A stretch of DNA of 64,000 bases from Vibrio sp. 99-8-1 (GCF_013114595.1 NZ_VTXE01000020.1:23198-87197), one strand, 5' to 3'. Positions 9,746-17,386 are shown, counted from the stretch's first letter. The notes: generated by a model not told the origin, from the letters alone. Numbers and translations are program-made.

Positions 9746-9753
9746 GTGCTCTC

Positions 9754-9939
9754 CCTTGTTATTTCCATAGAAACGCCAATCACAGTATCTGCTGAGCACG
9801 TCTATACAATGAATTCGCATAAAATTGTTGTTTTTCAATATGTTTCAACTAAATGATAGCAAAAATATATTAACCTACTTATAACTGAGCAGATGAGAAC
9901 GGGCTGGTTTGAATCTTTTTTAAGATGCATGTCCTCGTT
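9754..9939 (+). mobile_element. MITE-like element, copy 2 (left end missing)
   Basis: Contains the conserved interior from CTTGTTATTTCCATAG onward through the ATTCGCATAAAATTGTTG block to the right end TAAGATGCATGTCCTCGTT. The left REP end is absent; its place is taken by the minimal REP pair just upstream. Confidence 0.75.
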
Positions 9940-9960
9940 GTGCCTACTCGTTGTGCCTAC
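9935..9960 (+). repeat. 13-bp tandem duplication at the MITE/cassette junction
   Basis: TCGTTGTGCCTAC occurs twice in direct succession (9935-9947 and 9948-9960), overlapping the right end of the MITE and the start of the next toxin tip. It may be a footprint of insertion or of slippage. Confidence 0.7.
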
Positions 9961-10217
9961 CATTAACTGGCGAAAAACAATCTAATGGAAAAAGGGATTA
10001 TCAGTTAGGACACCCTGAAGACGATCCATGGGTGAAACAACAGGATACCTGGAAGGAGAAAGCAGAAAATAATGAAGATTTTACGAGGAAAGATGTATTG
10101 GATAAATATCAGGAAAGAGTAGAAGTTGAATGTGTAAATTGTAATGCTAGTGATGGTGCTAGAATAGGCCAAGAGAGAAAGAAACAGAAAAAAATCGAGA
10201 GTAATGAGAATGACTGA
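9957..10217 (+). pseudogene. Orphan toxin tip 4, putative HNH/endonuclease VII-like domain
   Basis: Open frame of about 86 codons with no convincing start; it begins at the MITE junction. It reads RDYQLGHPEDDPW, then FTRKDVLDKYQERVEVEC and VNCNASDGARIG. The YQLGH block followed by a TRK..LD helix and CNAS near the end resembles GH-E/HNH-type nuclease toxin tips, but this is motif reading, not a search. It overlaps the SUFU-type immunity gene by 14 bp, as expected for a toxin/immunity pair. With no start or secretion domain it is a displaced tip. Confidence 0.6.
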
Positions 10218-10740
10218 TATAGCAGCTAATTTGATAAAAGGGCTGGGTAAAGTTCCTGAGAGAGCAGAAAGGTTTTATCTAGAATCCTTCGCAGTTGATG
10301 TTCTTATTTTTGAAGATAGGCCCTTTAAAGGTGCAAATTCACTGGTTACAGTTGGAGTTAGCAAACTTGATGATAGACAGGCTGAGCTAGTGGTTGTTTA
10401 TGACCCAGAATCTCTCAATAAAGATACTGACCTTAGCGGTTTTACTATGACTTATCTTCAGCATTACTTTTTAAACTCGAAAGCCACGTATGGAGACTTG
10501 TTTATTAGAAGCCAATCTGTCTTGAATGGTTACGATTTTTCTGGAGTTTACATTACGTCTCCCTCATATTTCCCTGATGATGCATTGCTTGAAACTGATG
10601 GATTGAAGTTTCTTTGGTTAGTTTTATTACATGAAAAGGAGGTCGAGTATGCCTGTGATAAGGGTGTGTTAAAGCTAGAGGAATTACTGGAAGACATGGA
10701 TCCTGATTTAAGTGATTTCCGTAGACCGTCAATGATCTAA
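10204..10740 (+). CDS. SUFU-domain immunity protein
   Basis: 178 residues. The pattern fits the Suppressor-of-Fused family used as immunity proteins next to nuclease toxins: an N-terminal ERAERFYLES, DVLIFEDRPFKGANSLVTVG, the mid-domain SPSYFPDDALLE, and LKFLWLVLLHEKEVEYACDK followed by GVLKLEELLED (the PL..eE..fa...G..aL signature). The start overlaps the end of the preceding nuclease-like tip. An alternative ATG lies two codons downstream. The frame is intact. Confidence 0.75.
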   Translation: MRMTDIAANLIKGLGKVPERAERFYLESFAVDVLIFEDRPFKGANSLVTVGVSKLDDRQAELVVVYDPESLNKDTDLSGFTMTYLQHYFLNSKATYGDLFIRSQSVLNGYDFSGVYITSPSYFPDDALLETDGLKFLWLVLLHEKEVEYACDKGVLKLEELLEDMDPDLSDFRRPSMI

Positions 10741-10765
10741 AACGCAAGAAAGATAGGCTACTTAT

Positions 10766-10897
10766 ATGAGTTATTGGGGCATAGAGCCAGATAAAAATGA
10801 TTTTGCATTCGATGGGGTAGGAGCCTATATACATTGTATCAGAATCCAACAGGGACATGCATCTTATGAAAAGGAACAACGGGGACAGCCATCTTAA
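10766..10897 (+). pseudogene. Truncated DUF4259-like immunity gene
   Basis: Starts MSYWGIEPDKNDFAFDGVGA, close to the N-terminus of DUF4259-type proteins (AWG..PFdNDdAaD). After about 27 residues it runs into two REP/MITE ends, which encode QQGHASYEKEQRGQPS and the stop. The gene has therefore been cut by the repeat insertion and is no longer functional. Confidence 0.6.
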
Positions 10898-11058
10898 TAA
10901 ACAGCATTAGCTGAGCACCTCTATACAATAAATTCGCATAAAATTGTTGTTTTTCAATATTTTTCAACTAAATGATAGAACAAGTATATTAACCTACTTA
11001 TAGCTGAGCAGATGAGAACTGGTTGGTTTGATTCTTTTTTAAGATGCATGTCCTCGTT
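10878..11058 (+). mobile_element. MITE-like element, copy 3
   Basis: A 181-bp element with both ends (AACGGGGACAGCCATCTTA and TAAGATGCATGTCCTCGTT). It lacks about 55 bp present after the left end in copy 1 (the transposase 3' end), so it is an internal deletion derivative. A separate REP-like unit lies at 10848-10866. Confidence 0.75.
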
Positions 11059-11251
11059 ATGAGCTTTACCAAAATCTAATACAGCAGAGGTTGAACATAA
11101 TGTGTCGTTAGGTAGCGACCAAGTTTTACTAGAAGGCAAAGGTCAAAGGGCAGCAAGGCCAGCAGTGGGCACATGATAATGCAATAGGTGGGGGCAATCA
11201 GGTCAGGTCGTTATAAATGGTGATATAAAAAGAGATGGTGAAGGGAAATGA
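11059..11251 (+). pseudogene. Degenerate toxin tip 5
   Basis: No single frame spans it. One frame gives KVKGQQGQQWAHDNAIGGGN, another continues QVVINGDIKRDGEGK and stops with TGA overlapping the next gene's ATG (ATGA). It therefore looks like a toxin C-terminus broken by at least one frameshift. The family is unknown. Confidence 0.45.
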
Positions 11252-11505
11252 ATGTAAATAAACAGAACGAAAAGATTGTAGATGATATCTTAATGGCCTT
11301 TAATGAAGCAGGTTTTGAACGTGAAAGTCTGAGGCTTAAATGCTTTTGGCAAGAACTAAATTCAGGTGAATTAGGAAACAAAATTGAGGCAGCCCAAAGT
11401 ATAATAGGATATTGCCATCCCAAAGCTTGGGGCGATCTATCGGTAGCAGGAAATGCAATTCCTATAAGTCTATTCAGGAATGGGATAGAGCTTTGGCAAA
11501 GCTGA
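11248..11505 (+). CDS. Probable small immunity protein, family unknown
   Basis: 85 residues (MNVNKQNEKIVDDILMAFNE at the start, ending LFRNGIELWQS). The ATG overlaps the preceding tip's stop and has AAGGG upstream. Blocks such as ECFW-like LKCFWQELNSGELGNKIEAA suggest a small helical protein. It is called immunity because of its position between a toxin-tip remnant and a cassette tail. The 100 bp between its stop and the tail are non-coding. No family is recognised and truncation cannot be excluded. Confidence 0.45.
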   Translation: MNVNKQNEKIVDDILMAFNEAGFERESLRLKCFWQELNSGELGNKIEAAQSIIGYCHPKAWGDLSVAGNAIPISLFRNGIELWQS

Positions 11506-11610
11506 CAAGAATAACCAAGAATCAGTTAAAGCAGCACAAAAGAAATCTACAGGTCTAGCCCATCTTTATTATCGAGAACGTTCTACTTTTTTGTGTAAGC
11601 TTAAGCAAGC

Positions 11611-11671
11611 GCCACTCACCCGAGTGGCGTCCCTATTCCCAGAACCACCCAATCCGCCCACAGAACAATCT
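11611..11671 (+). repeat. Cassette tail hairpin, copy 3
   Basis: GCCACTCACCCGAGTGGC at 11611-11628 followed by GTCCCTATTCCCAGAACCAC and a tail nearly identical to copy 2. Confidence 0.8.
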
Positions 11672-11699
11672 TGAATCTAACAAATCTAACAGTAAATCT

Positions 11700-11770
11700 A
11701 ACAGGGACATGCATCTTATGAAAAGGACTAACGGGGACAGGCATCTTATAAGAGTTGCATCTTATAAGAG
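11700..11770 (+). repeat. Cluster of REP-like units
   Basis: AACAGGGACATGCATCTTA at 11700 and AACGGGGACAGGCATCTTA at 11730, followed by a second GCATCTTATAAGAG. CTTATAAG is palindromic, so each unit can fold on its own. Confidence 0.7.
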
Positions 11771-11773
11771 TTC

Positions 11774-12056
11774 GGTTATCAGTTAAGTTGATCTAAACGA
11801 CACCTTGTTATTTCCAAAGAAACTCCAATCACAGCATTAGCTGAGCACCTCTATACAATAAATTCGCATAAAATTGTTGTTTTTCAATATGTTTCAACCT
11901 TTATTAAAACGTTTAAATATCAACCAAAAGGAGTGGCTAAAGGCGTGTACTCAACTAGAGAAGCAAAGAGCGCTCTGTATAGGCATGAAAGAGAGCATTC
12001 AGTGTAATTTATCAAGGCTACATCGACGACGAATGTGCGGTTATCAGTTAAATTAA
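11774..12056 (+). mobile_element. Remnant of Y1 (IS200-like/RAYT) transposase element
   Basis: 11774-11898 repeats the MITE interior. At 11895 the sequence changes to a coding frame reading QPLLKRLNINQKEWLKACTQ then LEKQRALCIGMKESIQ and ending RRRMCGYQLN with TAA at 12054. This is the C-terminal end of the Vibrio/Shewanella-type REP-associated Y1 transposase as I remember it (PxLxRLNIxxxxWL...). The following GGTTATCAGTTAAATTAATC continues into the MITE interior. So the MITEs are deletion derivatives of this element's 3' end. No catalytic domain remains. Confidence 0.65.
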
Positions 12057-12253
12057 TCTAAACGACACCTTATTACTCTCATAGAAACTCCGGTCACAGC
12101 ATTTGCTGAGCACCTCTATACAATAAATTCGCATAAAATTGTTGTTTTTCAATATGTTTCAACTAAATGATAGAAAAAGTATATTAACCTACTTATAACT
12201 GAGTAGATGAGAACGGGCTGGTTTGAATCTTTTTTAAGATGCATGTCCTCGTT
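12039..12253 (+). mobile_element. MITE-like element, copy 5
   Basis: Runs from the transposase's last codons (GGTTATCAGTTAAATTAATC) through the conserved ATTCGCATAAAATTGTTG block to the right end TAAGATGCATGTCCTCGTT. It lacks a left REP end because it is still joined to the transposase fragment. Confidence 0.75.
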
Positions 12254-12257
12254 ATGA

Positions 12258-12380
12258 GCTTATGAGCTCGCAGATGATATTCGCATGTTAAGACAAGTGG
12301 GAGTGCCAAATGAGCGCATTTCAGAGTTACTGAAAATGAACAAGGATAAATATGAGTTTAGAAAACAAACAAAAGGTTGA
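12258..12380 (+). pseudogene. Orphan toxin tip 6 (fragment)
   Basis: 40 codons with no start, reading YELADDIRMLRQVGVPNERI then SELLKMNKDKYEFRKQTKG, beginning 5 bp after the MITE end. It overlaps the next gene's start by 29 bp. A helical C-terminal toxin remnant is likely by position; no family is recognised. Confidence 0.45.
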
Positions 12381-12711
12381 GGACTTTGTGGCAGCTGTAA
12401 GGCATTCTAGTGATAGTGGGATGAGAATATTTGATGAGTGGATACATAGCGATCCGAAATTGTTAAAACAGTCAGACCCTGAATTTTATGATTGCTTAAA
12501 GTCATTATCAGAAAGTGAAATTGATAAAATTAAAATTATAGCTCCTATGCTTATAAGGAGTTCCTTTTACTCTCTTTTTGAGATGTTAGAGTTAGGCAAG
12601 CTAGAAGATACTTTTGAATTGTCTATGATTGTTGGTGAAACAGGTAATAAAAAAGTTTCACTTATTAATGATGGAGTTGATTTAGAACTTAGGAATAAAA
12701 TAGATTTTTAG
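12352..12711 (+). CDS. Probable immunity protein, family unknown
   Basis: 119 residues starting MSLENKQKVEDFVAAVRHSS. Acidic and soluble, mostly helical, with FYDCLKSLSESEIDKIK and LIRSSFYSLFEMLE as the recognisable blocks. The start has AAGGA upstream. It follows a toxin-tip remnant and is followed 9 bp later by the hairpin tail, the same arrangement as the SUKH and other immunity genes. It may belong to an uncatalogued immunity family; function is inferred from context. Confidence 0.5.
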   Translation: MSLENKQKVEDFVAAVRHSSDSGMRIFDEWIHSDPKLLKQSDPEFYDCLKSLSESEIDKIKIIAPMLIRSSFYSLFEMLELGKLEDTFELSMIVGETGNKKVSLINDGVDLELRNKIDF

Positions 12712-12720
12712 TTGGAGCTA

Positions 12721-12780
12721 GCCACTCATCCGAGTGGCGTCCCTCTTCCCAGAACCACTCAATCCACCCAGAGAACCCTC
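12721..12780 (+). repeat. Cassette tail hairpin, copy 4
   Basis: GCCACTCATCCGAGTGGC at 12721-12738, then GTCCCTCTTCCCAGAACCAC and a tail nearly identical to copy 2. It is the last copy. One degenerate REP-like unit (AACAGGGACATGCATCC) follows at 12842. Confidence 0.8.
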
Positions 12781-12935
12781 TCTCGCCACCAAAAACAGAA
12801 AATCCTAACGGTATCAGCCACGCAGACCTAACAGCAGATCTAACAGGGACATGCATCCCATGAAAAAACTAATATAAGTATTATGCAGAGTTTTCAATCT
12901 TTAATAGCTAATTGAATTTATTAAGATAATCATGA

Positions 12936-12965
12936 AGAAAGGCACCTAGAAAAGGTGCCTATCTT
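12936..12965. terminator. Hairpin terminator, likely for the minus-strand small ORF
   Basis: GGCACCT and AGGTGCC around an AGAAA loop, with T-rich sequence on both sides. On the minus strand it follows the stop of the 48-residue ORF. Confidence 0.55.
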
Positions 12966-12972
12966 TTATCCG

Positions 12973-13119
12973 TTACTCTTCATCCTGATGCTTAAACTGG
13001 TTCAACAACGTCAGTAGAAAAACACGTATTTCGTTATCAATTGGGGTGTTCTCGCAGTTTGCGTTAAGGATAAAGTCTTCGACTTGAAGGTAGAAATCAG
13101 GTTGGTTTTGATGGGTCAT
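12973..13119 (-). CDS. Small acidic protein (48 aa), unknown
   Basis: Reads MTHQNQPDFYLQVEDFILNA then NCENTPIDNEIRVFLLTLLN and QFKHQDEE. AGGAAG stands 5 bases before the ATG and a terminator hairpin follows the stop, so it has all parts of a real small gene. Its leader (13120-13420 on the minus strand) is rich in hairpins. No family is recognised. It is single, short and soluble. Confidence 0.55.
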   Translation of the reverse strand: MTHQNQPDFYLQVEDFILNANCENTPIDNEIRVFLLTLLNQFKHQDEE

Positions 13120-13711
13120 GGTGACTTCCTAGTGATGAATTATGTTTAACACCACACAAAGGTTCCAATCTTAGGGTGGTGAACTGAACAAGGTTGGAAC
13201 TACCGCCACACTAGGAAAACGGCGCGCCGAAGCGCCCCTGTCCAGCTCACCATAATTAAGTGTCTGCCTGAATACTAGACAAACTCACTTTCTTCAGGTG
13301 TGCTGAAGCCGCACATTAAAAGGCCAGCATAAAAAGCTGGCGACAATGCGCCCAGTGTTAGTCATTGCGGTGTTCCAATCCCGGCACTGGATTTTGCCAG
13401 TGCCGGGTAAGCATATGTTTTATCGGGTTTCTATGTCAATAACTGGCTGGTGGTTTGCGATAGGTTTGGTGTTTTTTATTAAATATCTCTTAACCACTCG
13501 GTCAGTGACCAACAAAACGGTCGCATGAATGAACGTGCAGCGAATTATGGATGCGCTTTGCTTATAGCCATTTAGGAACTGATGTTGCCTGAACCATCGC
13601 TAGATGAGTGGGAATGGATAATATTTTTGAGTAAGGGATTGAAATCGGCCTCTTGAGAGGGCAGATCAGGAGAGTGACATCAAACGCTCAGAGAGCAAAA
13701 AAGGGAAATCT
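13120..13711. other. Hairpin-rich non-coding region between the small minus gene and the ABC exporter
   Basis: Contains a GTTCCAATCTT/AAGGTTGGAAC stem (13162-13200), a GCCAGC/GCTGGC stem (13323-13341) and a perfect 11-bp stem CCCGGCACTGG/CCAGTGCCGGG with loop ATTTTG (13380-13407). A TTCCAATC motif occurs next to two of them. An ORF at 13346-13528 (60 aa, with a hydrophobic stretch WWFAIGLVFFIKYLL) runs through the last hairpin and is doubtful. I see no known riboswitch. Confidence 0.5.
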
Positions 13712-15508
13712 ATGTCTGAAAACAGTTTCGACGCATCGGAAGTTATCGGCAACAAAGATAATAAACGGCTCTCCATTCTGCTGGAGCTTTTACAATTTGT
13801 CCGTCCGTATAAATTAAAAATAGCGGCAGCCCTTATCGCACTGGTTTTTACCGCATCGGTGATGCTTTCTGTCGGGCAGGGGGTAAGAGTATTAATCGAT
13901 GATGGATTTGCCCAGCAATCTTTAGAGCAGCTTAAAAATGCGGTGCTATTTATCTTTATTGTTACCGTACTGATTGCTGGTGGTACCTTTGCCCGCTTTT
14001 ATCTGGTGTCGTGGCTAGGTGAAAGGGTGAGTGCAGATATCCGTAAAGCGGTGTTTAATCATGTAATTACCCTTCACCCTAGCTATTTCGAAACCAGCGG
14101 CAGCGGTGACATTATGTCGCGGCTGACAACAGACACCACGCTACTTCAAAGTATTATCGGCTCTTCTTTTTCTATGGCGATGCGAAGTGTGTTGATGTTT
14201 ATTGGCGCATTGGTGATGCTGTTTGCTACCAATATCAAGCTGACCTTGATCGTGCTGGCCTCAGTTCCTTTTATCTTGTTGCCTATTCTAATTTATGGCC
14301 GAAGGGTAAGAGCTTTGTCGAGAAAGAGTCAGGACTCGATGTCTGATGTCGGCAGTTATGCCGGAGAAGCGATAGAGCATATTAAAACGGTTCAAAGCTA
14401 CGTCAGGGAGTCACAGGAGAAGGCCTCTTTTGCTCGTGAAGTGGAGTCTGCCTTTCAGGTGGGCAGAAATCGCATCCAACAAAGGGCAACTTTGATTGCA
14501 GGTGTCATCATTATTGTGTTCGGAGCCATAACTGGCATGCTTTGGGTTGGTGGCAGTGATGTTATTTCTGGACAGATGAGTGGTGGTGACCTTGGCGCAT
14601 TCGTGTTTTATTCCATACTGGTCGCTTCTTCTTTGGCAACGATTTCTGAAGTGCTGGGAGAGTTACAGCGTGCAGCGGGGGCAACCGAGCGCTTAATTGA
14701 GGTGCTTCAGGTTGAGAGCCATATTGTTCCGCCGGTAGAGAGTGCCGCCGATGCTTCTGCTCTGAGTGCGGAACTCAGTTTTAATCAGGTTAACTTCTGC
14801 TATCCATCTCGTCCTGCACAGCCTGCGCTTGCCAGTCTTTCCCTCAACGCTGAACAAGGTAAAGTCCTCGCGCTGGTCGGCCCTTCAGGGGCAGGAAAAA
14901 CAACGCTGTTTGAGTTGTTGCAACGATTTTATGATCCTCAATCGGGTTCTATTGAGTTTGGTGGCACGGATATTCGTCAGTTGGAGCCAACGGAACTACG
15001 CCGGCAGATGGCGCTGGTTCCCCAACAACCGGCACTGTTTAGCAGTGATGTTTTGCACAATATCCGCTATGGCAACCCTGATGCAACGGATGAAGAGGTT
15101 GTTGCAGCAGCCAAAAAAGCTATGGCGCACGATTTTATTATGCAGTTGCCTGAAGGGTACAGCAGCTTTCTTGGTGAGCGTGGGGTTAGGTTATCCGGTG
15201 GTCAGAAACAACGTATCGCCATCGCTAGAGCGATCTTGAAAGATCCTCATATTCTTCTGCTGGATGAAGCCACCAGTGCCTTGGATAGTGAGAGCGAACA
15301 CCATGTACAAAAAGCGCTTGAACAACTGATGAAAGGTCGCACCACCCTCATCATCGCTCATAGATTGTCGACCATTCAACATGCTGACAAGATAGCCGTG
15401 CTGGATCAAGGACAACTGGTGGCAACGGGTAATCATCAAACATTGATGGAGGAGTGCCAACTCTATCAACGATTGGTAGAGCTTCAGTTTAAACATATGC
15501 AGAACTAA
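13712..15508 (+). CDS. ABC transporter, fused permease/ATPase, MsbA-related
   Basis: 598-residue half-transporter in the inner membrane. The N-terminal ABC exporter membrane domain has about six helices (residues 35-330). The nucleotide-binding domain has Walker A GPSGAGKTT (about 393), Q-loop LVPQQPALF, signature LSGGQKQR, Walker B ILLLDEATSALD and the H-loop IIAHRLST. It fits the MsbA-related subgroup rather than canonical MsbA, since no lpxK is next door. The ATG has AAGGGAAA upstream. It likely exports a lipid or hydrophobic compound; the substrate is unknown. It stands alone. Confidence 0.88.
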   Translation: MSENSFDASEVIGNKDNKRLSILLELLQFVRPYKLKIAAALIALVFTASVMLSVGQGVRVLIDDGFAQQSLEQLKNAVLFIFIVTVLIAGGTFARFYLVSWLGERVSADIRKAVFNHVITLHPSYFETSGSGDIMSRLTTDTTLLQSIIGSSFSMAMRSVLMFIGALVMLFATNIKLTLIVLASVPFILLPILIYGRRVRALSRKSQDSMSDVGSYAGEAIEHIKTVQSYVRESQEKASFAREVESAFQVGRNRIQQRATLIAGVIIIVFGAITGMLWVGGSDVISGQMSGGDLGAFVFYSILVASSLATISEVLGELQRAAGATERLIEVLQVESHIVPPVESAADASALSAELSFNQVNFCYPSRPAQPALASLSLNAEQGKVLALVGPSGAGKTTLFELLQRFYDPQSGSIEFGGTDIRQLEPTELRRQMALVPQQPALFSSDVLHNIRYGNPDATDEEVVAAAKKAMAHDFIMQLPEGYSSFLGERGVRLSGGQKQRIAIARAILKDPHILLLDEATSALDSESEHHVQKALEQLMKGRTTLIIAHRLSTIQHADKIAVLDQGQLVATGNHQTLMEECQLYQRLVELQFKHMQN

Positions 15509-15538
15509 TGCTCAAAGAAATGTATAAGCTTAGAATAA

Positions 15539-15566
15539 ACATCCGTCTTCGCGTGAAAACGGATGT
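15539..15566. terminator. Hairpin between convergent ABC exporter and dctM
   Basis: ACATCCGT and ACGGATGT form an 8-bp stem between the convergent genes. There is no long T-run on either side, so strength is uncertain. Confidence 0.5.
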
Positions 15567-15579
15567 CCAGCCTAAGGGA

Positions 15580-16884
15580 TCAGTTGATTAAACCAAATGC
15601 TCTTGGTAATGCCAAACTGATGGATGGAATAAAGGTGATTAGTAATAAGGTAACAATCAACACCGCGCAGAACGGTAATATTGATTTAATCACACTTTCT
15701 ATTTTAGCCCCACTAACACTACAGCCTACAAAGAGTGCGGTGCCTACTGGAGGGGTGGCGATACCAATGCAAAGGTTAAATATTATCATCATCGCAAAAT
15801 GAATCGGGTGCATGCCAAGTTGTGTTGCAATAGGCATAAAGATAGGCGTAAAGATCAAAACCGCAGGGGTGAGATCCATAAACATACCGACCACAAGTAA
15901 GATGATGTTCATAAGGATGAAAATGATAACAGGATTATCAGAGATAGAGAGCATCCATTCGCTGATCATGCTAGGCAAGCCAGTAAACGCCATTGCCCAC
16001 GACATAATGGTTGATGCACCGATCAAGAACAGCATAATGCCAGTGATCTCTGCGGTTTCCACACAAATGGTTCTTAACTCTTTTATGCCTAAACTTCGAT
16101 AGCAGAGTGATAGACCAAATGAATAGAGTACTGCTATACACGCTCCCTCTGTTGCGGTAAAAATGCCGCCAATGATGCCACCAATAACCACAACAACTAA
16201 GCCTAAACTTGGTATCGCACGCCAAGTAATGGTCAGTTTTTCGCGTACAGTTAGCGTAATTGCCGCACTTTTATACCCTTTCTTGCGGGCGATCATGTAA
16301 GCGACAACCATACAACTTATACCCATCAGTATTCCTGGTACATACCCAGCGATAAATAGCGCGGCAATTGAAGTGCCACCACTTACAACAGAGAAAACAA
16401 TCAGTGAATTACTTGGTGGTATGAGTAAACCTGCGGGGCAGGAAGCAACATTAACCGCGGTAGAATATGACTTGTCGTAGCCTTCTTTTTCTAATTCTGG
16501 TTCTAAGGTTTTACCAACTGCGGCTGCGGCAGCAACTGCAGAGCCGGATACCGAACCAAATAACATGTTGGCAAGCACGTTGACATGGGAAAGCGCACCG
16601 GGCAGACGACCAACCAATAACTTGGCAAACTGAACCAGTCGAGTTGCGATACCGCCTCGGTTCATAATATTACCCGCCAATATGAAGAATGGGATGGCAA
16701 GCAAACTAAAACTGTCTATACCCGTTACGATCTTTTGGCCAGCCGTCATAAAAGCAACATCCATAGGTAGGATGGTGCACATGATCACCAAAGAAGACAT
16801 TGCAATGGCAATTGCAATAGGCACACTAAATGCGATTAGAACTAAGAATAAACACAGCAACCAAAAGCCGATGGAGATATCCAT
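15580..16884 (-). CDS. dctM: TRAP transporter large permease DctM
   Basis: 434 residues from the ATG at 16884, which follows the dctQ stop by 1 bp; a longer version would start inside dctQ. It is the 12-helix ion-coupled permease of a TRAP transporter. Signatures: FFILAGNIMNRGGIATRLVQ, NVLANMLFGSVSGSAVAAAA, and PPVGTALFVGCSVSG near the C-terminus. It imports a small, probably acidic or polar, substrate with Na+ together with DctQ and the DctP protein encoded upstream. It ends the minus-strand cluster that begins with the glycyl-radical activase. Confidence 0.93.
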   Translation of the reverse strand: MDISIGFWLLCLFLVLIAFSVPIAIAIAMSSLVIMCTILPMDVAFMTAGQKIVTGIDSFSLLAIPFFILAGNIMNRGGIATRLVQFAKLLVGRLPGALSHVNVLANMLFGSVSGSAVAAAAAVGKTLEPELEKEGYDKSYSTAVNVASCPAGLLIPPSNSLIVFSVVSGGTSIAALFIAGYVPGILMGISCMVVAYMIARKKGYKSAAITLTVREKLTITWRAIPSLGLVVVVIGGIIGGIFTATEGACIAVLYSFGLSLCYRSLGIKELRTICVETAEITGIMLFLIGASTIMSWAMAFTGLPSMISEWMLSISDNPVIIFILMNIILLVVGMFMDLTPAVLIFTPIFMPIATQLGMHPIHFAMMIIFNLCIGIATPPVGTALFVGCSVSGAKIESVIKSILPFCAVLIVTLLLITFIPSISLALPRAFGLIN

Positions 16885-16885
16885 A

Positions 16886-17386
16886 TCACTGTTCCTCTCT
16901 TGCTGATTGAACGGGTTTATACACATCGATGGTGCTTAGGGTTAAATAGATAACCATAAGCAGCCCTGTTAGTGGTAAGACTAAATAAACGTACGCCATA
17001 GGGATCTGTAATGCTGGCGAGTACTGCATCATGGTTCTCCCCATAAGCAACACTCCGCCTTTGATCATGGCTAAACTGATGAATACAATAGAAATTAAGT
17101 TGATAAGTGCATGAAAGTGTTTACGGTATTTGTGGTTAACAGAACCAATAAAGAGCGTTATTGCTAAGTGACCGTTTTTACCAAACAGGTAGCTCGCTCC
17201 ACTCAAACCAAACCAAATCATGGTGTATCGAGCTAACTCGTCGGTAAATGAACTGGGATCATTCAGCACATAGCGGCTAAATACTTGCCAAGTAACGGTA
17301 ATCACAAGAGTGACAATCGCGAACCCACAAAATGTGAGAATCGATTTATCTAATATGGCTTTTAGCCGACGCAAAATTGAATGCAT
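16886..17386 (-). CDS. dctQ: TRAP transporter small permease DctQ
   Basis: 166 residues with four membrane helices, the DctQ fold. The conserved FTDELARYTMIWFGLSGASY motif is present near residue 60. GGAGG stands 4 bases before the ATG. dctM starts directly after its stop, so the two are coupled. A hairpin separates it from dctP. Confidence 0.92.
   Translation of the reverse strand: MHSILRRLKAILDKSILTFCGFAIVTLVITVTWQVFSRYVLNDPSSFTDELARYTMIWFGLSGASYLFGKNGHLAITLFIGSVNHKYRKHFHALINLISIVFISLAMIKGGVLLMGRTMMQYSPALQIPMAYVYLVLPLTGLLMVIYLTLSTIDVYKPVQSAREEQ

Noticed and set aside
11874..12056. Independent small gene of 60 codons
   Set aside because: It starts inside the MITE interior and continues as the C-terminus of a transposase, so it is a fusion of remnants.
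6798..12780. Superintegron cassette array with attC sites
   Set aside because: The repeated hairpin tail and REP units do not have the attC/VCR layout (inverse core and core sites around GTTRRRY), and no integron integrase is in the window.
13346..13528. 60-residue membrane protein
   Set aside because: The frame runs straight through a perfect 11-bp hairpin and has no good ribosome site. It was kept only as a note in the region entry.
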